Position numbers and translations under genes: made by a program | In this document: piece by piece, positions 11,072-21,391 of the stretch | Layout: each line of letters starts with the position of its first letter | How positions within the stretch are numbered: position 1 is the first letter of the stretch | From: Hericium rajendrae | Taxonomy: Eukaryota > Basidiomycota > Agaricomycetes > Russulales > Hericiaceae | Direction of reading: 5' to 3' | Length of the DNA: 64,000 bases | Assembly: GCA_033439255.1 (NCBI GenBank) | Contig: CM065889.1 | Coordinates: 1,116,001 to 1,180,000 of the forward strand | The notes under the pieces: generated by a model | Told to the model about the DNA's origin: nothing | The model's input: only the letters and a program-made list of their open reading frames with translations | Database searches by the model: none

Positions 11072-11950
11072 GAAAGGTGGTTCTTGATTATTAAATGGTT
11101 GAACAGCAGTTCTATCATTTTGCATAGAGGCACCATGGACCTGATGCAGTCAGCAAACATGGCCACCTCTGAGAGCCCCTTTGGGAGGAGCTCATCGAAG
11201 TGCGTGAGGCCATGAAGGCACAGTCAGAGGACTGGCAGCTCGAATTCAAGGCATACCTAAAACAGCAGCAAACTGTGTTACTCCAGATGCATGATATCTT
11301 TCTTGCAACCAACAAGGACTTATGCAGCTTGTGTCACCTGGTTGCTGCATACCATCAAGAGATCTATCTGTCTGAGCTCCCAGAGGTCATCTATCAAATG
11401 CTGGCTGAAAACTACAAGTTAATTTGGTGCAGTACATGGTATGCTTTCCTTGTGTCTAATACATGCTGATTTGATTTACTTACATATTGGCAGTGTTCAT
11501 CGACCTCGTTTCAATGTTTATATAAATTTTGACAGCCATGTAGTCCCCAAAGGTCCTTTGGGAATCATCTGCTTGATGTCTTTCCTGTGTTCTACCTGTA
11601 TATAAGTATCTATCATAGTTAATTCTACAATCACATTATCCTCGACTTGGCATGCCAGCTTAAGCCTCAAGAATTGATCTGAGGATCATTGGCACCTTTC
11701 GGTATGCAAAAGTGAGAGGTGCATATTTAAACCTTTCCACTAGTCTGTACTTGTTTGCAGTGCTTGATGTCGATCTGACCATCATGTGTGGTAAATGCCT
11801 GCAAGCCAAATTGGATAAAATAATACATCTTAGTCATCATGTATCGCGGTCACCTGCTGAAATAAACAAACAAATGTGGAAGCACTGGAAACCCACCAAG
11901 ATACTAGTTACCACCCCATCCCTCAGCTCAATGGTGGGCAAGCACAAGTG
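11072..11950 (+). pseudogene. Unrecognised coding remnants upstream of KDZ transposase
   Basis: An open stretch around 11180-11469 encodes a hydrophilic, probably coiled-coil peptide (REAMKAQSEDWQLEFKAYLK, then QQQ and a Cys-His rich segment). A second one at 11712-11951 contains MCGKCLQAKLDKIIHLSHHV. I do not recognise either. They lie just upstream of the KDZ gene on the same strand and could be its 5' exons or a companion ORF. The region 11470-11710 between them is AT-rich without a clear frame. The solo LTR at 10649-11071 separates them from a short fragment at 10602-10648. Confidence 0.3.
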
Positions 11951-11960
11951 AGACAATGGC

Positions 11961-14900
11961 ATGGAAATCATGCATATGGGATCCTGGATGAGCAGTGCAG
12001 GCATCACTGGGCATCAAGCTAGCATGATTGCCAACACCCATCACCACATTACTCTCAGTGTCCTGCAGGACAAGGACCAATGTGCTAACCAGCAAATGTC
12101 ATTTCATAGTAACATCCAAGACCTTCCATCGGATGCTTCACCTTCTATTCCTGAGGACACATCTGACCATCCACCAGACTGGCAAGACATGAACTGTTCA
12201 ACTCAGACATTATCATTTGTACTTCATCAGAGAAGCAAAGACAACCTCCAGTACACATCCTTCTGATGGGTATGAGACACTGATCTGATCTAATTGTGTT
12301 CATTATTCTAAAGGTTAACCCTATGAAAGACTGGATACCCTTCCAGGATACCTATCTTGATGAAATGCTTCAGCACAATGGCCTGGGTGCATTCGAAGAG
12401 CCCCCTCTCTGTGCTCAGTGCGAGACTTTGATTGGCCGAGTACATTGTACAGACTGTGTCGGCAGGCCAATGCTTTGTAAAAAGTGCATGGCAGATTGTC
12501 ACAAAATGATGCCCCTGCACCGTGTGCAAGTACGTGGTAGACATCGCACAGCTGAGTACGTATTGATCCTTATTATTTCAGATCTGGCATGATGGCCTGT
12601 TCAATCGATACACACTTCATGAAGCTGGCCTTCATGTACAACTCGGCCATGATGGCCACGCCTGTCCCCATCCTCACGTTCATGAAGGAACACTTACTGT
12701 CATGGACGTGATGGGGTTTCATGAGGTTGCAATTGACTACTGTGGATGTGACATCATTGGATCATCTGATGTCTGCATGCAGCTGCTTCGTTCACATTGG
12801 TTCCCGACCACCATTGATCACCCTCAGACTGTCATCATGTTTGCAGCCTTGCGCATGTTCCACAAACTCAATCTACAGGGCAAGGTCAACAGATACGATT
12901 ATTATCATGGCATTGCTGCAATTAATAACGGTACAGGACTGTACACACCTCTGGTTTGTTCTTGTCTATATCCTGAAGCTTTTATCTTATGTTTCTTATT
13001 ACAGGATCGCTATAAAGAGTTCATGCGCACTGTGCACATGTATCGATTATTGCTAATGGCCAAGCGAGGTGGGCGAGAGCATGATCCAATGGGGATCAAA
13101 GGCACTGGTCAAGGGGAGTTGGTTGTTGAGTGCCCGAGGGCTAGGAGAAGGCCCCAGAAGTGACTAGGTATGAGTTCTGCATGTCCATTCATTTAATGAT
13201 TCATTCATGGTGAATACATAGATGAATGTATTGTCTGCTGTTGGCCATGGATGCCAATTTCAAATTGAAGCTCAAAAAGAAGAAGGACCACCAGACGGAA
13301 CTAGCATCGGGGTGGGCATATTTCATTGAAGAAACAAAATATCAAGAGTACTTGAAGCAACATGTTATTGAGGCTGAGGTGCATTGCACCGTAATGCATC
13401 TGGCACATCAGCTTAAATTCTTCCAGATGAAACATTGTGATTCCAATCATTCTGCAATCAATATGCCAACGTACCATCACAGAAGCAGTTTCTTGTCTCC
13501 GGTGTCGGTGCTGTTATTTGCTCCTGCCACTGCTATTATTGCAAACATGGTGTCATGAACTTACAGCATGGAGAACAGTTAGTGGTCTTCCCAAACTAAT
13601 TTCACAGACACATGCTGATGTTGATTATTCAGCTTTGCAAACATGGATCATGCACTGCTGTCGATGCTCATCCTCACCACCAAGTTCATACTCCTCCTCC
13701 TGATTTCTTACGACATCTCATGCTCTTTCATGGTCAATTTCTTCTGTCAGCTCTGACTTGTTCCTGACCACCTCACTTTTGACATCAAGAATGTCAAGAT
13801 TTGGTGGGCAATACCGAAGTTCCATCTCCTTGCACACGGCGAGAAGTGTCAAGGTCCATTTTCTCTTAATTATATGCATGGTGCAGCTCGGACCAGTGAA
13901 GAGGGTAGTATCAAAAGCAGATGGGCCCTCACAAACCCAGTGGCACTGAGTACTCGTGAGATGTTGGCAGCTGGGCACCATGAGGTTCTCAATGATATCT
14001 TTGGCACTGTTAACTGGTCTAAAACTACAAGACTTCGTACATATTTTTGCTTGCATCATATGATGTGAAACTGACTCTTAATTTGACAGGGACTACATTA
14101 TACACAGCCCTCAAAAGTGCACTCGAAGACTTATCTATTCAACGGGAGATATTCGAGGACCTCAACCAGACCGTTCCCGAACAATATACACAGAAGTGGG
14201 AAGATTTGGTCCTCAACTACGAGCACTCCACCAGTAATCCAAACCCATATGAGGAGAAACAAAAGAGTGAGTACTTTACATATCCCTGATAAGCCTTGCA
14301 ATACTCATGAATCCTAAGGTACATCTATGGCAAATGTGCATCAGGAGCTGCAAATGGAAGAGGAAGAGGAAGCCAGTCATGGGATACTGCCTGTGCACGA
14401 TATGACACCAAGCATTTTCTTAATGGTTGAGCTGGATCTTGAGGAGCAACAGTAAGCCAGTGATTCTATCTTTCATATCATATGGCTCATGTCAATTAGG
14501 CATATGCTTCATGCCTGGATGAAGAAGGCTTTGACGACCAGTGAGAAGAAAGCTAATATTGGTGAGAAGCATGGCATACTGCACAACTGCATTGTTGCAT
14601 GGCACCGAGTTCAGTGCACGTACATGCTGTGTGTGGCACAGTTGCTTGAGGGCATGGACCCAACCCATGCCGATGGCATCACCCCGAGCAGAGCCTTTGG
14701 GCATGATAACAAGCCAGAGCTTGCTGATCTATGGCTACCATCAGATCTGCCTTCCCAGTATAGGGAGGCACCCAGCATGCAAGATCTCGTATCCAAGGAG
14801 GTGTGACTTCGTGAAGCTCAAGCTGATGATGCATTGCACCATGTGCAGCACCAGATACATGTTCAAATGGGCCTCGTGCATTACAAAAGTACACATGTCA

Positions 14901-15690
14901 ATGGGCCTAGGCAGGGGGTGAATACATGAGTGCAGTTGCAAATCAACAGCTTAACTGAGAAGTTGAATCACTACATCAAGCACTATCAAGCAGCTCACAA
15001 GGTCCTGAGCTGTTTGAACCTGGATGGCAACTGGAAGACATGCCTACACAAGCTGAAGGCAGAAGATGTCAAGCCACCCACATCACAAGAGAAAGGACTA
15101 GGGTGTGGTTGGTGAGAGTTGACGTGGATCTGGCGTGTCCAACGGCAAGATGATTGTGACATGCCCGATGGAGAAGGTGTGACAGAAGATGAGGTACATG
15201 AGAGTAAGTGTCTAGTTGCTCACCATATGCATAGGTTACTGATGCCTTCGCATCTTCATGTAGGTGTGCATGTTGAATGGGCCACCAATTGTGCATCAGT
15301 GCAGCACTGGGAAGAGGAGGTCACTCTGTTGCAGAAGGAGATGTGAAGGAGTGTTGCATTGTTCCAGTTCAAGCAGCATGAGTGGACCGAGAAGATTGGC
15401 AGCCGCCCAGCATCAGGCATGACATGCGATCAGGGCTTGATGCATACACTCACTGGCAAGCGAGCATGTATGGCCTCTTTGCGCTATCTTGCATCACCCA
15501 GTGGCAGCATCTTCTTTCCAAGCATGGCCTTCCAAATCCATGACAAGATGGTGAGTATGATGTTTCCATGTGGCAAAACCACAATGATGCCATCTCCTTG
15601 GATGAGGGCATTGACAGCGATAGCAGTGATGATGAGGCTGATGAGGATGAGGGCGATGATAATAATGTCCCTAGTGAACCTCAGGTGATA
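11961..15690 (+). pseudogene. KDZ-family transposase with CxC2-like cysteine cluster, decayed
   Basis: A run of exons matches the Kyakuja-Dileera-Zisupton transposase pattern known from mushrooms. An N-terminal part (11961-12266) is followed by the CxC2-like zinc cluster (CAQCETLIGRVHCTDC, then CKKCMADCH; about 12413-12510). Intron 12530-12581 leads into WHDGLFNRYTLHEAGL, FHEVAIDYCGCD and HPQTVIMFAALRMFHKL. Intron 12954-13004 leads into DRYKEFMRTV and GTGQGELVVECP. Further blocks are AMDANFKLKLKKKKDH (13243 on), IPKFHLLAHGEKCQGPFSLN (about 13814-13873), NPVALSTREM (about 13936-13965) and a C-terminal helical part to about 15690. Frameshifts and stops, for example after 13150 and near 14925, indicate decay. 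Residues of the catalytic triad could not be assigned with confidence by eye. Confidence 0.82.
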
Positions 15691-15699
15691 CTGGCTGCT

Positions 15700-16320
15700 G
15701 AACGGTTCTCAGTTGTGTAAAATATCACTTAGTATAGCTTATCTTGTACATGCAGGGAGTAGACAAAAGTAAGATGTCACCACTGACTTGAAGATGAAAA
15801 ATCTTCTAAGTCAGATGCCAAGAAGATGCCGAAGACAATCCTGGGCAGCACTTACTCAAAATGGTCACCAAAACATAATACTGGAACAATGCCAAAGCAA
15901 TGCTGACAGAATGCTGCAAAGTGCCCTGGAGCACAGACAAAACACCCGAAGTGGTTGATTGAACTACATTTAAGGTGAAAAGAATATTCTGATCATCAAA
16001 GAAGCATTGCACAGATCAAAGAAGCCAGTGATCAGGGACACCAAAGCCTGGATGCTATATTAATAGCATCACTAAGGTGGAATGACCAAGATTAGGGTTA
16101 ATATCAGTATTACTAAGCTAATGCATACTATTTAAGCATGAGAATAAGTCCATATAATATGCTCCATGCCCGAGGGCAGCTGCCATGGGAGCCAATAGCC
16201 TTATACAACTAATGGAGTCTCTTTATTAGCATCTGCCTATTAGCACTCTTACTGGGCATTAGTTGTTGTCATAACATGCTTCTGCTTATTATAATAGTGT
16301 TTAGTACTATAAGGTAAGTA
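15700..16320. other. AT-rich sequence without identified features
   Basis: No open frame, terminal repeat or hairpin is supported between the end of the KDZ remnant and the next hairpin-bearing element. It probably includes the 3' end of the KDZ transposon. Confidence 0.5.
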
Positions 16321-16828
16321 CCTACAGTTGGGCAATGGGAAAGCACAGCGAGGTTCCATAGCAAAGAGACAAAAACCAAGAGTATCGCTCGAATTCGAGC
16401 AATACTCTCGTTAGTCAGTATAAGAAGTGCAATAGATGTTTTGAATGCTTACCAACAAACTCTCAGTTTCTTCAACATCCATGGCCAAAGCCATAACGAG
16501 ACTCAGAGAGCCTTCCTGCATGCCATTGCATAAGCTCTCAGACCAATTGAAGATGCCATGCAAGTGGCAAAGCATTGACAGTGTCTGCATGGCAGACTTC
16601 TGCTCTGCATCGTGCAATGCATTTTGCATAGACACTCCATGTCTGTGAGGGTGAAGGGAAGAGGAGAGCTGCACAAGCATGGTGGCATGTGCACAAAGCA
16701 TGCCGAAGTCGAGCATCATCGAGTCTTTGGTCCATATATGAGATCAGATACAGAGTGGTCAACTGAGGGAGGTGCAGAGTGATGCTGAAATGGAAATTCA
16801 TGCAAGGAAAATACAGCACCCAAGTCAA

Positions 16829-16978
16829 TTCTGAGATACTACGAGTTACTCGTGGGTCACTCACAGGTCTATGTATTTTTGTAAGGTCTCGACCTGGATC
16901 TGCACAGGTCTCAGCCACTGGGTGATCCAGATCTGTGGGTCACATACCTGCGGGTGACTCTGACTCATGTCCAACCCT
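16829..16978 (+). mobile_element. Right-end fragment of the GGGTTCGACAC TIR element family
   Basis: This 150 bp segment matches the right end of the element at 31452-32977. The order GACCTGGATCTGCACAGG, CAGCCACTGGGTGATCC, GGGTGACTCTGACTCATGTC then CCCTA is the same. No matching left end was found upstream, so this is a remnant or a one-ended copy. Confidence 0.55.
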
Positions 16979-17253
16979 AGAAACATGAGAGTCAATGTAC
17001 GTTTGGTGCTTCAGCCACCAAACAAGTGAAGCTGCATTGCACAAGCCTCAACAAATTGAATAAAATTGAATAAAATCAGAAAAAAGGCATACAGCAATAG
17101 AAAATACATTGAGTTGGAATGTATGAAAAAACTATAGATCTACTGTACTGTAAGTCTCTGAGCAACAGCATCAATTTACTGAAGTCTACCAGCCAGTCCC
17201 AGACTGTGGCCCTCAGCAGTGCCCAGCAGCCACAATTCTCAGCTTCACCCGAG

Positions 17254-17290
17254 ATTCATATATAAGGCTCATGCAATGTGCCTTCCCTCT
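17254..17290 (+). promoter_or_regulatory. Conserved TATA promoter of the diverged CATCTG-type element
   Basis: TATATAAGGCTCATGCAATG is followed by TGCC. It matches the TATATAAGGCTGGCACGATG promoter of the element at 46412-49336 (minus strand) and related sites near 40494 (plus), 55950 and 62345 (minus). A pyrimidine-rich leader and a GTAAGC donor follow at 17472. Confidence 0.5.
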
Positions 17291-18439
17291 TGCTCTTTAA
17301 TCTCCATCTCTTGCCACATTGACACCTTCATTGTTGTTGATGCCTTCGTCATCATTGTTTGCTCACTCGTCATCATTGTTTACTCACTCATCATCATGAT
17401 TTACTCACTCGTTGTCATCAGCTCTCTCTGTCATCATTGTTTATTGCTCATTATTGCTGTCTGTCTTAAAGGTAAGCTTTTGTTCTTTATCTCTTATAGC
17501 TTATACTAATGTCTTCATTTTTACTACACTACTTTTTGTAGTTCTACTAGGTAAGTTTTGTTATATAATGTACTGATGTCTTTATGTGTCTTTAGATTTT
17601 CACTTTTTGTTACTTTGGTAAGCTTTTATTTGTTATCTTTGTTATCTTCAAATACTAATGTTGTCTTTTCTTAATTAGATTTTTGCTTGTTGTAGTCATT
17701 GTAAGTTTGTTTGTAGTCTTTTATATTAGTCTTGACTAATGCTTATGTTTTTATAGAAGTTTTCTTAATGTCTATCTTATATAATATAGTGTAGTAATGT
17801 ATCATGATATTTGATATTAGTGAATAAATAAATAAATTTTGTGCTTAACTCTTGTTATGATGAATCTAATTGTATTGTGCTATAATGAAGCCTCATGTCT
17901 AGTTGAATTATGATTTACATGATAAATGTATAATATACAAAGAGTACATAGTAAGCTAGCATAGTATAGACAAGGTAAGCTTTATAGTGTACAGATAATA
18001 CATAGTGACTTAGCATAATATAACTAACATAGTCTTTATAGTCTTTGTACATCTTAAAAAACAGGAAGAGCTACAGTGGGCTACCATGAGCTACAGTAGT
18101 GATCAGAATCCTACCGTAGTGACCTGTAGCTCCCATAGCTCCTGTAGTACTCGTAGGACCCCCTCTACTACCGTGGCTCCGATAGTGAGCTGTAGTAACC
18201 TGTAGTGAATATGTCTCTACTGTAGCAATGAATCTCTTTACAGTAGTTATACAATTCAATGTATAAACAACTATTGATATCCTTATATTTCACTCAATTG
18301 CAATATATCAGAACATTCAAAAACTTTATTTAAGAATAACTACATAACATGAGCTAGCTAATCACTACTCCATACTACATTAGGTCACTTGTGCTGTCAT
18401 CTCACAGATATATAAACACCAGCCCCCTCTACTGTAGTA

Positions 18440-18512
18440 CATACATAGGTCAGACAGACATGCGAGTGAGCAGGTGGGCATGCAAGTGAGGAGGTGAGCA
18501 TGCGAGTGAGCA
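18440..18512. repeat. Minisatellite, left part (Plavaka-1 target site)
   Basis: Repeats of the type GAGCAGGTGGGCATGCAAGTG run to the left edge of Plavaka-1. The same repeat resumes at 44771 on the other side, so this is the split target. CA at 18511-18512 is one half of the duplication. Confidence 0.8.
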
Positions 18513-19179
18513 CATCAGTAAACCTCAAATTTCCTGACTGATCTGAAAATGACCTGAAAATGATCTAATTTTATCTGATTTTGTCTGATTTCTATCAGGA
18601 CTGTCATTTAGGGTGCTGTTTTTCAGATCACATCAGACCATATTAGAAAAACTGATCTGTTATCAGATCAAAGTCTGATTCTCAGATCAAGAGTCTGATG
18701 TCAGATAAATTCTGATAGCATTAGACAATCTCTGATAGTCAAAAATTGTCTGACAATCAGAAACTATCTGATAGTTAGAGATTGTCTGATAATCTCAGAG
18801 ATTTTCTGATGATGTCAGAAATTATCTGACAGTTAGAAAATGTCTGACATCAGATTTATTAGTCCAATGTCAGAATTTGATCTAATATCAGAGTTTGGTC
18901 TAATTGTCAAAATTTAATCTAATATCAGTCACTCTAATAAAATTTTACTGTTATACAAACAAGCTTTAGCATTTTTGACTTGTCAAGATTAGGGTCTGTG
19001 TTGATATCTGACTCAAGTAAGATGCTATCAGATTAGTTAGACATCTCAGAATATTTCAAGTTGAAAAATCAGACCCATTAGAGTTAATTCAGACATTTCA
19101 AAAGTTTACAGAATATCTCAGACTCATTAGAGCTAATTTTGAAGTAGAGTCTATATTGATATTTGCCTTGATTGAAGTA
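18513..19179. repeat. Plavaka-1 left terminal and subterminal TCTGA/TCAGA repeats
   Basis: Dense, irregular TCTGA, TCAGA and GTCTGATA-like motifs start about 15 bp from the terminus. CACTA-type transposases bind such short subterminal repeats in other organisms. The array is interrupted by the rolling-circle-like element at 19180 and resumes at 20669. Confidence 0.7.
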
Positions 19180-19401
19180 CTTGGGGGAAGAGGGCCGATG
19201 CTCTGCACGGCAATACGATTCCTTTTAAATTGTTCTAACTTTGTAGTGTTATTCTCACAGAATTAATAAGATAACAGAGAATTGAATATACTAGTATTGT
19301 AATGCTGCAAAGATCTCTATCTTCAAAGTATATTGTTTTACACTTATCTCTTATTTTTAAACTTTGCTACCAGCAAGAGTTGAACTAATGACAAAATAAT
19401 G

Positions 19402-19447
19402 GTCACGTGCAACAGCGAGCCCGGTCAGGCTCGCTGTTGCATGTGAC
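19402..19447. repeat. Hairpin 1 in rolling-circle-like copy A
   Basis: 20 bp stem around GTCACGTGCAACAGCGAGCC with a 6 nt loop. It is conserved with changes in copy B at 28205-28250. Confidence 0.85.
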
Positions 19448-19765
19448 TTCTCAAAAATTGTGTTTACATTTATGAAGTACATAAGTGTGGCCTTTGAAAG
19501 TCTGTCAACTGTTGTATGTTGCCTAGATTGATTTTATTTTTGCCTTCTAGGGGTCTGAATCAGTAAGTTGGCTATATCTCTGTCAATTCTCCAGCTATAA
19601 ACATCAACTCAAGTGTTTCTGAATAGTACTATTGATGGCCATATTAACACGATTTTTACTGATTTTTTATGCTACTCAGTATGTGCCTATTCTCAGATGA
19701 TTTGATGATTTGCCCCTAGACTTGAATGATTTTTTCGATTTTTTCCTGCTTATAAATCGCTTATG

Positions 19766-19855
19766 TAATCCGCAGCACGGGCAAAATGACGTACTCCCGT
19801 CCCCCTCATGATGTCATGGGATGGGAGTATGTCATTTTGCCCGTGCTGCGGATTA
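19766..19855. repeat. Hairpin 2 in rolling-circle-like copy A
   Basis: Stem of about 38 bp with two mismatches, starting TAATCCGCAGCACGGGCAAA and returning as GGATTA, with a loop of about 14 nt. It is conserved in copy B at 27797-27885. Confidence 0.85.
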
Positions 19856-20668
19856 TGTAAAACCTTGAAAATAGTCAAATAGGAGGTTTTGTGATAATTC
19901 GAGTGTACCTCCTTAAGTACTGAAGATATCGCCGGTCCCTTTATTGAATCAGAAAGCCCTTTATTATACCTTTCAAATGATGCTAGGTACATTACAATTG
20001 GATGAGTCAATAAAAAGATATGGCCTCAACAAGTTTGCCCCTACCTCTAATACCAACCCTTCAGTAATCGCTACCGCGTTTTCTCAATACATATCCGATC
20101 ATCTTGTATAATATGCCGTTGGAAAGATACGAATCAGACCTTTCCAATGGTATCTTTAGCGTGTAAATAGCACCACTCATTGCTCCGCTACGATGCAATC
20201 ACTATGATCTTCTCCTCAAAGGTATCTTTTGAAGTGATCTGCTCATATCTCAGTCATTTCTGAACCTATTCTCATGAAAAAAAATGTTCTGACTAGGTAA
20301 CATCTGCCTTTATCATATTATCATAGACCATACTAACTTACATCAATGACAAGGTGCAGAATATCCTATTAAATATGTTTATCTGTTATCTCAACAAGTT
20401 TGCACTTTCTTATACTAAAATCTTTCAGTTGTGATAAGACTAGCATTGATTTACATATGCATATAGTTTAACACTAATTGAATTTATTTAGTAGACTGAT
20501 ATCTCTAAGAAACATTTAAAATCACAAAAATGACAATTGCCAGAATCGAACCTACAACTTTACTTTAAGATGTGAGAAATTATTACTATAAAAGGCATTA
20601 CATTGGCTGGGTGTCATCTTTTTTGAGTTGAAAAGCGGGTTAGAGTAAACGATTCTAAGGAATCGTAA

Positions 20669-21390
20669 TTATGAGATCAATCAGATATTCTTGAATGTTA
20701 TAAGTTAGAATTCTGATGGTATCAGACTCATTCAGATATCTCAAAATTTTATAAGATAAATTTCAGACCATGTTAGACTCATCAGAGCCAATTCAAATAT
20801 ATTTCATCTTCTGCAAGATATAAGTCAGTCTAGTTCAGACTTGAGTCAGAACAACTCAGTTGTATTTTTAGAATAATTAACAGAGCTTTTAGCTTACAAT
20901 CAGACCTTTCAGCCAGTATTCAGATACTCAGAATCACACCAAATTATCAGAACCACTGCATTCTAAAATTAAGCAGGTAAAACGACTAAAACGCCCAATG
21001 CAGCATAAACCCAAAAAGGCAGGCCATAGGTGAAAGGGATTTAACAGTAAATGTAAAGCATTAAAAGTCATTAAAACATCAGATGTATCAGGAGAGGAAA
21101 ACTAGATGAGAAGTCAGCTCAGACCAATATCAGACAAGATGAGACACACTCAAACAAAATTCAGAGGCATCAAATCCTGTTCACAAGAAAAAGATCAAAG
21201 TTAGAAGTCAGCTCAGAGAAAAATCAGACAAAGTACAAACTCAGACAAATGCAGACAAGTCAGATCCTATTTGAAATTAAATTAGAGCAGACTCAAAGTT
21301 AAAAGAACAAACACAAACTATATGGATATCATTCAAGCTCTAAAAAATAAAGTCAGATTACTATGCAAGAAGAGAAAAGAAATACAAACT
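20669..21390. repeat. Plavaka-1 left subterminal repeats, continued
   Basis: TCAGA motifs continue after the copy A insertion (for example TCAGACTCATTCAGATATC), fading into the 3' flank of the accessory gene. No gene is seen. Confidence 0.6.
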
Positions 21391-21391
21391 C

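Larger units (their letters stand above)
16330..18430 (+). mobile_element. Diverged CATCTG-type non-coding element (ends not located)
   Basis: It has the same internal order as the element at 38552-41295, in the same orientation. First comes a hairpin at 16380-16407 (GAGTATCGCTCGAATTCGAG and onward), then TTAGT and CTTACC. A CAGCCACAATT motif follows near 17228, then TATATAAGG (about 17258), a pyrimidine-rich leader and donor GTAAGC (17472). Two 22 nt micro-exons, 17596-17617 and 17679-17700, lie between GTAAGY/TAG introns. From 18060 to 18410 the place of ATAGC repeats is taken by CTACAGTAG-type repeats. Terminal repeats were not found. A fragment of another element lies at 16829-16978. Confidence 0.45.
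19180..20668 (+). mobile_element. Rolling-circle-like non-autonomous element, copy A
   Basis: 1489 bp, about 96% identical by eye to copy B (26983-28472, inverted). It starts CTTGGGGGAAGAGGGCCGAT and ends GATTCTAAGGAATCGTAA, inserted between A and T without a target duplication. The left end can fold (GCCGATGC with GCACGGC). The right end is a 7 bp stem hairpin, ACGATTC-TAAG-GAATCGT. An inverted copy of the right-end sequence (ATACGATTCCTT) lies about 35 bp inside the left end. These traits resemble Helitron2/Helentron elements, but the ends are not the canonical TC...CTRR, so the class is tentative. There is no coding capacity. Confidence 0.55.

Noticed and set aside
20521-20625. Functional tRNA gene
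   Set aside because: Only a B-box-like T-arm is convincing; the acceptor and anticodon stems do not pair well by eye.
19180-20668. Canonical Helitron
   Set aside because: The A/T insertion site and right-end hairpin fit, but the 5' TC and 3' CTRR with a spaced hairpin do not. Kept only as rolling-circle-like.
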